A stretch of 52,060 nucleotides of DNA from NCBI GenBank assembly GCA_027604005.1, contig JADGJT010000142.1, positions 1 through 52,060 on the forward strand, written 5' to 3'. Each line of letters opens with the position of its first letter. The stretch's first letter is position 1. Shown here piece after piece: positions 1 through 9,175 of the stretch. Under the pieces are notes generated by a model. That model saw nothing but the letters and a program-made list of their open reading frames with translations. It was not told the DNA's origin and did not search any database. Origin of the DNA: Dinochytrium kinnereticum. Lineage: Eukaryota > Chytridiomycota > Chytridiomycetes > Chytridiales > Chytridiaceae. The position numbers and the translations under genes were made by a program.

Positions 1-539
1 CAAGTCAAAGTAAGCAGACGCTTCCCAGCCCCCGCTGGCACTTGCCAGCGGGGAGATTCTTTATTGAATTTTCAACACGATGACTTTCAGCCTTCTCGGT
101 TGGTTGTTGATCAAGGCAGTTGAGCGTGGAAAGGTGGTTACGATCATAAAACCGGACTAAAGGAAGCAGCAAGCAATCTGATCTGTTATGTTTGACGAAC
201 ATAAGTCTTTAGATTCATAGTGATGCGTAAGCATCCTGGTCCACTTCCTGTCCGTTCGTCGCATCTCCTCTTCAGTCAGCCATTCTAAACACTTGAGGAT
301 TAGGACGCTAGAGGTTCTTCGGAAGTGCAGCAAACATCTTTCGGCGAATAATACCCTGGTAGTCCTCTGGCGTATTAGCGAAGTAGTCAATGCCATCAAA
401 AGCGTTGATTCTTTTTGTGGTTGCGTCTCGGCACGATGCGTCGCACGCGTAGGTACAGCCCAGGCAGGGGCCAGGTGTGAGGTGACACGGACCACTACTG
501 GGTCTTTTGTCCTGTCGTCCCTGAGGAGACCAGCAGACG
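1..539. other. Left edge, no confident gene
   Basis: No gene model can be supported here. Two open frames on the minus strand (about 308-595 and 157-297) have protein-like composition, but I found no splice junction that joins them in phase and no family match. The first exon of the Cys-rich membrane protein gene starts at about 540. An upstream exon carrying its signal peptide would have to lie here, but I could not find one. Confidence 0.3.
30..53. repeat. Perfect 11-bp inverted repeat (hairpin)
   Basis: Positions 30-40 (CCCCGCTGGCA) are the exact reverse complement of 43-53, separated by two bases. The sequence can form a GC-rich hairpin. It is followed on the plus strand by AT-rich sequence. 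Its role is unknown. Confidence 0.8.
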
Positions 540-2092
540 ATGCCAGCAACCCCCGGAGGCCGCGCTAACCCGTTCCCCTGCGCATGGCAGATCACGAACC
601 AGAACTATCTTGGCGGTAGTCAATGCTTTTGCAACGACGGCCAGTTTCTTGTTGATCGGACGGCTGTGAGTGGTTTGATTTTTTGCCGTTCGGTGTGGGG
701 TTAGGTGAGGTTAAGCATCTTTCTTTCTTTAAACAGTGCTGCTCGCAATGGGGAATCATTAAGGTGTGTGTAGTTTTGGGAGCTTTCTCGATGTTGCCGA
801 TCATGCAAGCAATGCTGATAAAAGGTGCTGGCAGCCAAATACTCGTGAGTGCCAGTGTCCAGATAACGCCTCCTTCACCAACAACGCATGCGTTTGCAAC
901 AGTGGATTCACAATACGTCCGTCAACAGGGACGGTAAGCATTTCGACCATTAAGGCTTTCTGTTGTTGTCTTTGCTTGCATCGCTTCAAATCGTTATTCG
1001 CAGAATCTCTTCAACATCCTGTTTACTTGATATTGATAGTGCGAGCGCCTACCTCCGCCGCCTCCTCCGCCACCTCCTCCTCCTCCACCTCCACCTCCAC
1101 CTCCACCTCCGCCTCCGCCCCCGCCTCCGTCCCCACTTCCCCCATCCACATCAGCTCCACCTTCACCCCCACCCCCTCTTCAATCTTCTTCGTCACCATC
1201 ATCACCCGCCTCTTCAACCTCTCAAGCCCCTACATTCGAATCAGATTCGTCAATAACCTCCGCAAGCACGCTCATTATCACCTCCATCCCCAGCAACGAC
1301 ACATTAATCATCACTTCTTTCTCGAACCTAACCATAATCTCACCTTCTCTTGGTTTCATCCCCAACACGTCGGGCGGCATCGTTGGTGTTTTACCATCTT
1401 TGTCTGCAGCCCCTGAGACGCAGTCAACCTCCAGCTCTTCCCCGGCTGTCGCGGTAGGGGCTTCACTAGGGGCGCTAGCGGTGCTAGGTGCGATTGGAGC
1501 CTTGATTTTTGCCATGTCCAGGCGTCGTAAGATGTCCTCTGATAAAGGTATTGGAGGTGGAAGCTTCAATAGTCCTGCAAATGTTAGTCGGAATAATGTC
1601 GGTGGATCCGAGGCATCTAGGTCACTTGCTCCACTCGGAACGAGTTCGGGCAATGGGGAGGCTGTGTATCAGACCATAGGCGCAACTACTTCAATTCAAA
1701 CTGGCGTAGCAAGTCCCGTTCATGTTCAACCGTTCTCATCCAATCCCGCCGGTCCAAATGGATTTGCTGCATCAGCTTCCACACCTCAACTATCTCAAAA
1801 CGCCGTCATCATTTCGCAGCCAGTGGCGGTCTTCACCGATAAGGACACAAAGGAACCACTATCTCCCGTATTTTCCATTGCGCAACCCCCGACGCAGGTA
1901 ACTATCGGAGGATCGTATGAGAAAGCTCAATTAGCCTCTGGGGCTCGTTACGGAGTCCAGACCCCAGGATTGCTTAGGAACGGGACTGCGGTTGGAACGA
2001 GATCGGAGGCTGGTGATGCATTACCGCTTTATGAAGATGTTGTGGTGGGAGAGAATGGGAGAAGGTTTGTCTTGCATACGCTTAAGTTTTGA
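540..2092 (+). CDS. Cys-rich, polyproline, single-pass membrane protein
   Basis: Exons 540-665, 737-763, 835-933 and 1040-2092 give about 434 residues. The first three exons encode a Cys-rich extracellular part with closely spaced cysteines (QCFC, ACC, ECQC, ACVC), resembling a degenerate EGF-like or WSC-like fold. Exon 4 opens with 26 consecutive prolines (residues 89-114), then a Ser/Thr-rich stalk. A single membrane segment follows at about 221-243, then the basic stop-transfer stretch SRRRK. The tail of about 190 residues is Ser/Thr/Gly-rich. The layout is that of a surface sensor or adhesin. The ATG at 540 lacks a signal peptide, so an upstream exon is probably missing. The junctions between the small exons at 737-933 are the weakest part; the last exon is solid. 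No named family recognised. Confidence 0.6.
1052..1129 (+). repeat. CCN trinucleotide tract encoding 26 prolines
   Basis: Twenty-six consecutive CCN codons, dominated by CCT, CCA and CCG, lie inside the last exon of the membrane protein gene. The tract encodes a stiff polyproline rod between the Cys-rich head and the Ser/Thr stalk. The third bases vary, so it is not a pure microsatellite, but it is likely length-variable between strains. Confidence 0.85.
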
Positions 2093-2892
2093 TCCTGTGC
2101 TTTGTTTTTATATAGGATTTCTTAACAATTCCTTTACCTCCTTCCATGTCATAGCACAATCCCTCGCCCTTCGCACCCTTTTTCGGCAAGCGACAAAAAA
2201 CTTGAGCCTCTCATCTCCATCCACAATAATAGTTAAACATGTGACGAGAAGCAGCGTCGTTTTTTAATCATTCATTCTTTTCCATTTTCTTTTTCCACTT
2301 CTTTCTTGCCGCTATTTTACATCTTATGGCCGGCTTTTCCTCCTGCGTTTTTCTTTTCTTTTTATGCAGAATTCAGATAGAATTAAGATTTGGACCAGCA
2401 GTCCTCACTTATTTGCTTTCCTGTCATAAATGATGGGGGCGAGGAATAAATAGCGACTTTCTCTAGGAACCTTCTCCGGCGCTTTCGCTCTCATGTCCCA
2501 CATTGGCTGGAGTCAAAGAGAGAATGTCAGTCTGCATACCAATGAGCCGTATGTTAATAGAATCGTGTGTTCATTTTTTATCTGAAGCCATCCCAGCATT
2601 CACTTGCAAGCCTCATGTGTCCAATCATCGATGCTTCAACTCAAGCAGGCGATACATCGACGAGCGTCAAAGGCCGGCTCCAGCAGGCCTCATAGCGGGG
2701 CGTCACGATCGCCACAAGTCAATCGAGAACAGAGTTGGCAAAAATTCCGACCACAGAAAGGCGCGATTCAAGACACCCTTTCCCCCTGTTGCACCTGAGT
2801 AGCTGTCGGATAAACCAAGCCAAGCGGTATAAGACCAGGACGTCGGAATATTGCTTTGAAATCTCTTCACACCTCACACCTCTGCAGCAACG
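2093..2892. other. Intergenic, 3' flank and peroxiredoxin promoter
   Basis: About 800 bp with no supported gene. The left part is pyrimidine-rich with AATAAA-like sequence near 2445, as expected for a 3' end. A TATAAG sequence at 2828-2833 lies about 60 bp before the peroxiredoxin ATG. A 99-codon open frame near 2503 has no family features and no ATG at its start. Confidence 0.5.
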
Positions 2893-3826
2893 ATGATGTC
2901 CTCCTCTGTCCAGGTTGGCGACTTGATCCCCGAGGGCATCGTGCTCTACACCTCCGGGAATGCCACCGAGAAAGTGAGGATGGGCTTGGGCGTGCTGGTC
3001 GATCTGGCACGCATGGATGCTCGCCTTTTGCTAACAATCTGGTTTGATTCCATCTGTGCATAGGGTGCCTGCGCCCTTCCCAAGAAGACTGACACCACCG
3101 AGCTCTTCAAGGGCAAGAAGGCTGTGTTGATTGGTATCCCCATTCCCTTCTCCCCCACCTGCTCCATCCAGCAGCTCCCTGGTAAGGCCCTCCCTCCCCT
3201 CTGGATTGAATGCCCATATTAAATGTCGTCGGTTGTGGGTTTCTAACGTTTCCCCTCTGCAGGCTTTGTCCACAAGGCAGCTGAGCTCAAGGCCAAGGGT
3301 GTCGATGTTGTTGCCTGCATCAACGCCTACAACAGTTGAGTGTCCATTGCCCTCCTACCAATTCGATCCCGTCTCCGCATTTCTTCTCTCCCTGACTTTT
3401 TTATTTCAGTCTTTGTCCAGGACGCTTGGGGCAAAAACCAGGGTGCTGACGGTAAAGTGGTAAGTATTTCCTTCGTTCTCGATTTCGACCTCGGTCCTGT
3501 TTGATCGATTCGGGTTGAGTCTTTACATTGCCTTGTCCGTAAACCAAATCTCACATCCTTTGTAAATCCAGCTCATGCTTTCCGACGGAAACGGTGAGCT
3601 CCTCAGTGCTCTCGGCATGGTCCAGGACCTTTCCAAGCGTAAGTCATCTTCATCTGCATCAGGCTGCATCATAGATCTGACGTTTCACATAGTCCCCATG
3701 CCCCTTGGCAGCCTCGTCTCGAAGAGGTTCGCCCTCGTCATCGAGGATATGAAGGTCACCTACGTTGGCCTCGACCCCCAGGGATTCGAGCACTCCTCTG
3801 TCGAGTCCATCCTTTCTCACCTGTAG
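2893..3826 (+). CDS. Peroxiredoxin-5 / PMP20-type thiol peroxidase
   Basis: Six exons: 2893-2973, 3064-3181, 3263-3334, 3410-3459, 3572-3638, 3693-3826; 173 residues. It is a thioredoxin-fold peroxidase that reduces H2O2 and alkyl peroxides. The catalytic motif PxxxS/TxxC is present as PIPFSPTC, with peroxidatic Cys60. The motif QQLPGF follows it, as in the Prx5 subfamily. Other cysteines are at 30 and 85. None sits near the C-terminus, where animal PRDX5 has its resolving cysteine, so a 1-Cys mechanism like fungal Pmp20 is likely. The protein ends in Ser-His-Leu, which fits the PTS1 consensus and suggests peroxisomal location. A second ATG follows the first directly. The next gene is a GST-like protein, also ending in a PTS1-type tripeptide. 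Confidence 0.93.
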
Positions 3827-4261
3827 GAAGCAGAATCTCGCGAGTGATTCCCGCCTAGATTAGCTTGGAATGCCTCTCACTTTTCTGTCAGTCAAAGGCC
3901 ACCCTTCCATTCACCCATCAGTCCAGTTGATTTTTCACTGTATCTCATCTCCAACATGTGTTTCATTTGGACGCAATGCATGCTCCTTGTCGTGTTTCTT
4001 TTCGTAAATCAACGAAAGAATATAGTTTGATTCTGGCCCCTTTAAACTTCTTCGGTTCCGGATGTCTGGCCTATGTTATTTTTAAATGTGTTCTTCTGTG
4101 ATAAGGCGTCAAGCGCTGGCTAAATGCCGGAGACAAGCATTTTTGCATGGACGATCTGGTGTCAGGAGGAATTCTGCTACACTTCAGACGTTCCAGCTGT
4201 CGTGTTAAAAAAACACTCCAACGGAGCCTCCTTGAACAAGCATTGAAAGAAAGACGAGAAA
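3827..4261. other. Intergenic, peroxiredoxin 3' flank to GST promoter
   Basis: 435 bp between two genes on the same strand. I see no open frame with protein character and no RNA gene. Confidence 0.5.
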
Positions 4262-5720
4262 ATGTACATCCTGGTCGGCTCAGAGCTCTCCTACTACACG
4301 GCCAAAACCCGAGCCTACCTCCGCCACAAAGGCATTCACTTTGAAGAAACGCTCTCAACATCAACCCTCTACGCAAACCTCATCATTCCGCAAGCCAAGA
4401 TCGCCATGATCCCCATTCTAATCGACACGACGGCCACCAAAGTCATTCAAGACACCAAGCGCATCGTTGAATACCTCGAAGCCCTCCACCCGAATCCCTC
4501 CGTCGCCCCAACCACACCCCTTTCCCATCTCCTCACCAATCTTTTGGAGCTCTGGGCAGATGAATGGCTGGTGCTCCCTGCCATGCACTACCGCTGGAGT
4601 TTCATGAATCAGCGAGATTGGTTGATTCATGAGTTTGGTAAGAGCACGATGGGGGACGTGGGAGGGGTTAAAGAGAGGATGGAGGCTGGGAGGAAGGCCT
4701 TTGTGAGGTTTGAGAGGTCGCTTCCTGTTCTTGGAGTTTCTAGGAAAACTGCGGCGGCTGTTGAGACCCAGTTGATGGAGGTCATTGGAGTCTTGGATAT
4801 TCATTTGAGGGAGAATGGGTAAGCTTCTCGCTCGCCTTTTTTATGTTTTCATGAGTGGGATTTGAGTTTACTCAAAAACGCGGATCCATAGATATCTTTT
4901 TGGAGATTCGCCAACACTTGCTGACTTTGCCCTCATGGGGCCGTTTTACGCCCATCTCTTCAGGTAAGTTAATGTTCTGGGGCTCCACCAAACAAACCCT
5001 TCAAACAAAGATGTATTCAGCGAACCCATTTCACAATCTTTACCGGCAACTGACGCTAAACCGCTTAACCTCACAAACAGAGACCCCATTCCAAGCCAAA
5101 TAATTAAACTAACGTCCTACCTCCTCTCCGACTATATCGAACGCGCACACGGCATGACCCCCGCCCGTGGTTCGTCAACCCGCATTACCAATGTCAAAAC
5201 CTCTTCCCAGGCCTTCTTACCGACGTACACTATAAGCGCACCAAACCCTCAACTCCCGCCATCAACTCTCCTTCCTCTTCTTCAAATAATACTGCGAGAC
5301 CAGATCCCAGTTCTGTTAGCCTCAGCAGAACACCTGAGAAATCACGCACGAACGAAAGGTATGAAGCCAGGATCGCCTCTAAACCGAATGATAGGAACGC
5401 ATGATTTCGCCATGTATGATTCAAAGTTAAAGGCGTGGTCATGGTCCAAGCGTGCCGTGTTTCCCTACCCACTTTGGATGGCTCTCCGTGTGGTGAAGGT
5501 GTGGAAGGGCATGACTGCAGCTGAAAAACAAGGAGTTGAGGTGTGGTTTGAAGGAGTTGGGGATATTGAATGCTGGCCGGAGAAAGGGATGCATGTGGCT
5601 CGGAGGCAGAAAAAGGCGGTTGAGGTTTTAAAAGAGTTTTTGGAGGGGTTTAATGGAATCGAGTTGGATTGGAGGGATGGGGCGACGATTTGGCTTGGGA
5701 AAGACGGGGCCAAACTGTGA
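4262..5720 (+). CDS. Glutathione S-transferase-like protein with PTS1-type C-terminus
   Basis: Exons 4262-4818, 4892-4963 and 5081-5720 give 422 residues. The N-terminus is a GST thioredoxin fold, with SYYTAKTRAYLRHKGI at residues 10-25 and the glutathione-binding segment VIQDTKRIVEYLE. The helical C-terminal domain has GYLFGDSPTLADFALMG, the typical GST aspartate motif, spanning the first splice junction. The last 200 residues follow the extended fungal GST-like pattern (LLPLLQ, RDQIPVL, RAVFPYPLWM). At about 422 residues it is longer than classical GSTs (about 220). The final residues are Gly-Ala-Lys-Leu, a canonical AKL peroxisomal signal. Substrate unknown. The stretch just after 5154 is less conserved-looking and could hide a small intron. 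Its neighbour is a Pmp20-like peroxiredoxin, so a shared glutathione-linked peroxisomal role is plausible. Confidence 0.85.
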
Positions 5721-6197
5721 TTGTTCGATGAATCCAGTGAAATTTAACGTGCATTGCTGGGGGGAGTATCCCGTCCCAGATGATGCAGTTTAACTGTGCA
5801 CTTCTGAAAAATCTAGGTGTGGAGGGCATAACAGCAGCAAGGTTGAGACATCAATAAGTTCAAACTTGACTTGATTAGAAAAGTGCAGTCATAAAGGAAT
5901 ATACAGGCATCTGAGACCATGCTGTGAGAATTCAAGAAAGATAAGGAAGGATTTGACGGGATATTGACGACTGTAGAAATGTCGCGGCGGTTTGCGTGGG
6001 GCTTATGGGGCGGGTCAAATGCCAGCTCAGGTTGGCGATGGGGATAATCGGATGACGACTGGGTGGAAGGGCCCCTCCCTTTGCTTGTCATGCAGTGAGT
6101 GGAATTCTTCCTCCAAATCATGGGAATAGAATCCAGTCATCCAGCGTAGCCATCCATCCAGCCCGATTTACAACCAGAATCAAGCACGCTCTCGATC
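5721..6197. other. Intergenic between convergent genes
   Basis: 477 bp between the 3' ends of the GST-like gene (+) and the DUF1294 gene (-). Nothing recognisable beyond untranslated flank. Confidence 0.5.
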
Positions 6198-6628
6198 TCA
6201 TATAAATCCTAGAGACATCGAAAGAAGAGCGACAGCAATGTTTCCCGCTATGGCAGCAAAGTAAACGATGCGAAAGGATCTGAATGAAGGAAACATGAGT
6301 TTTGAGGGGGGAAAAATGCAAACATGTACGAGAAATGAAGCACCCACGTCTTAATGGTCTTGTGTCTAAAGAGGCGCATCCCCAAAACACCTCCCATCCA
6401 CCCTCCACAGAGAGCAACCAGATGTAAAAAGAACTCTGGGACCCGTAATCGACTCAACCCACACGTCGCCATGAGTTTATCGAATCCCATCATGCACAGT
6501 GAGATGGCATTGATGAGAGAAAGGTGCCAGAGGATTGAATAGGCGTTGTTTGTTATCGAAATGACCATCTCGCAGAGGGTGGATGTGAACACTGCGAGGA
6601 AAAAAACTTTCGGTTTCGGACATGACAT
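6198..6628 (-). CDS. DUF1294 membrane protein (paralog 1)
   Basis: On the minus strand, exon 1 is 6628-6348 and exon 2 is 6279-6198; about 120 residues. DUF1294 is a small family of membrane proteins of unknown function, common in bacteria and found in some fungi. The hallmark is present: an aspartate-lysine pair after a first membrane helix (GFDKLMA), then RLRVPEFFLHLVALCGGW, a Gly-rich helix, and FRHKTIKT before the last helix. The intron splits the Thr codon after FRHKTIK in phase 2. The ATG at 6628 is my choice; an in-frame ATG at 6694 would add 22 residues. A second DUF1294 gene at 13.7 kb has its intron at exactly the same place. Confidence 0.82.
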
Positions 6629-7241
6629 CCTGATTGTTGTGTTGGGGTTAACTGAGTGGAGTCGGTTACCTTTGCACGCATTGTTGCAGCACACTACAAA
6701 CTCACGCGTTTATCAGATCGCTGGATGGACATTGAAGGCTAGCGCTTGATTCAGGAGAATAGTATATCTCTTCGTTGCTCTTGGGACTATCCGAAGTAAC
6801 TTGGGAATAAGTAAGGAGTTTATCCTCCTGCAGTACCAGGCAAGAGATGCGCGCCATCCACTCTCCAGCAGCAGAGGCGAAATCGCCGTGAGGCATCCAC
6901 TCTTCCCTGAATGGTGTCTGCCAAGTGTGATCATTATTTTCAAGCCCCGAAGACAATTCCGCGATTCAAAACAAAGCGACCAACAAGCCAGCTCTGTAAT
7001 CCTCAACGACGGCTCAGGGCGTGAAGGCGGGCGGGGGTCAAAAAGCAGAAACGAAAACAAACAGTAAAAGTGCAACAAACATCTGTTTTGGCTTCTTGGC
7101 TGCTGTGGTGTCTGAAGTGAAAAAAAAGATCCAGGCTCACTTCCAAACATCACGCCCGCAGAAACAAAACACACGGCATCGGCAGAGACCATCAACAGAG
7201 TCATCACCTCTGCAACTCTCTCTCACCTGAGTGAAATAATC
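6629..7241. other. Divergent intergenic region
   Basis: 613 bp between the starts of the DUF1294 gene (-) and the GH26-like gene (+). A long open frame on the minus strand (6713-7207) looks like chance: no motif, and it starts next to unrelated sequence. It probably holds both promoters. Confidence 0.5.
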
Positions 7242-9033
7242 ATGCATCCAGAACTGGTGACTGTCTCCCTTCACGAGGGCTTATCATCCACTGCTCTGCC
7301 TGGTCTCGATCAGGAATTACCAATGGCCACTCACACCACAAACTCAAGGCGTACTCCACGACGGATCATGCTATGCCAGATGCTCTTCTGGCTAAAAGCA
7401 TCTTTTGCTTTCTCGATGGCAGTCGGCATCCTATCCTATCAGTAAGCTCCATATATTCTTCAGATAGGGATACTTAAACGAAATCAATACAGAATCGCTC
7501 TAGTCTTCCAACTCCACTCTCGAGCCATGCAAGCTCTTGCCTCCAAGCCGAAAGTCCAGGCAAACCCCTCAAATCCCTTACCCCCGCTGTTCAACACATC
7601 CACTTCCAACATCACAGGGTGGGAGAACCTCGAGCTGTGCGTTCGATCCGGCGATTCCCCATCAAAGCCCTTCCAAGTCCCCATTTCTGGCGAACCCCAG
7701 CCCTCGTTATTTGGTCGGCTTAATCCCGGTCCTGAAGTTTTATGGTGGGGTGGGGAAATTGATTGGGAGGCTGATACTCCAACAACGATGAAGGTCAGGT
7801 TGAACCAGACTCCGGCAGTTATTACAGCGTCAGTTGGTAAGTCTGCTGCTCATCAATCTTCCAAGGCTCTAACTCGTTGTGAATGTGGAAGACGTTTACG
7901 ACACAGGATTTGACGCTAACCAGGTGACATGGAAAGCGCGAGAGATTTCAAGAATAGGGTCTATGATGCATTTGAGGGTTATTCCAGGGTCCGCCATTGA
8001 GACGATCGATGACAATATTTTACTGGAGATTGCTAGGCTTATGAGGCAGATCAACATGGAGTATCGACTTCCCATCTTTCTCAACTACGCGCCAGAAATG
8101 AACGGTAATATTTTGTTTCTGTTTCCTCATCAGCATCTCACTATTTATAAGATGCTACTAATGGACCATACGGGATGAAACCTCGCGCCTTCATTCAAAG
8201 CTTCCAATCCCTTACAAATCTTTTGCGATTTGAGACCAATATGACTGGTAAGCAAATATTTAAACACTTTCTCTACAAGAAATCCTCTAATACCAGTGAC
8301 ACTTTGTAATAAGCTATGGTCTGGTCTCCGAAAAGTAGTGAAGGATATCCTGGCCAACGGACGGTACCTTACGACGACGAAACACTTAACCTCCTAGACA
8401 CAGACTTTAACGGATTTGTTAACGACAACGATGACGCTTATGGGTGAGTGCCTATTAGAAAGAGGTGCAACAAAAAGGACTCACCCAACCAATTTATTCA
8501 CAATCGTGCCTATTCAATAAAGGCCATTTTACCCTGGGGACGAGGTACGTACTATAATCCCATACCCTTAAAAGAAGCCTCTAATACCAAGATCATCATC
8601 ACAGTTTGTAGACTGGGTCGGCCTTACTCATACCCCAACGTCGGAAAGCTCCCTATCAACACCACTAAGGCAAATTCTCCAATCGGGCCCGCAGACTCCC
8701 CTAAAAAACTTCTATTCGAGATTTTCTGCAACCCCCCTCAAACCTCTCCTCCTCACCACAGCCATTGGCTATACCCACAACGCCACCATCTTCTCCATCC
8801 AAGAAGAAATTAGCGTTAAGCGGGATTGGTGGGGCCAATGGATGGGTATTAGAAACGAAATGCCGAATGTTAGGCTTGTGAATGGAGTTGAAAGGGTTCG
8901 AGGAGCTTTCGACTTTTCGGTTGGTGAGAAAGGGGAGGTGAGGGATGCTTTTTTGAGGGATGCGGGAAGGGCTGGAGTTGGATGGGGGAGAGTTGAAGTT
9001 AGCTGCCGGGGTGACGTTTTGGTCAAGATCTGA
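7242..9033 (+). CDS. GH26-like (mannanase-like) TIM-barrel protein, membrane-anchored
   Basis: Seven exons: 7242-7441, 7493-7836, 7892-8104, 8152-8247, 8314-8443, 8523-8544, 8605-9033; 477 residues. A hydrophobic segment at about 50-66 suggests a type II membrane anchor or uncleaved signal. The rest resembles family 26 glycoside hydrolases: MMHLRVIPGS, then NYAPEMNG with the presumed acid/base glutamate. AMVWSP and GYPG come next, then FYPGDEFVDWVGL, and a late KRDWWGQW. Where active relatives carry the nucleophile glutamate in a late strand, this protein reads LLLTTAIGYTH, so the residue may be missing. The 22-nt sixth exon is required to keep FYPGDE in phase. Substrate unknown; it may act on mannan or a related glucan, or be a non-catalytic binder. 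Confidence 0.75.
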
Positions 9034-9175
9034 TATGGGAATGCCTTCATTTTCTTAGTTTCTACATACTTATTTTCTCTGTGCTTTAACGAAACATATG
9101 TACTTATCTTAATCAAAACCAAATCTATACACTTTTATTTAACAACCAACAAAAATAAAATAGACGAGCCTAAGG

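Noticed and set aside
2503..2802. Plus-strand frame upstream of the peroxiredoxin gene
   Set aside because: No ATG start, no family features, no splice links to neighbours.
6713..7207. Minus-strand open frame of 164 codons between the DUF1294 and GH26-like genes
   Set aside because: No motif, erratic composition, and it sits in a divergent promoter region.
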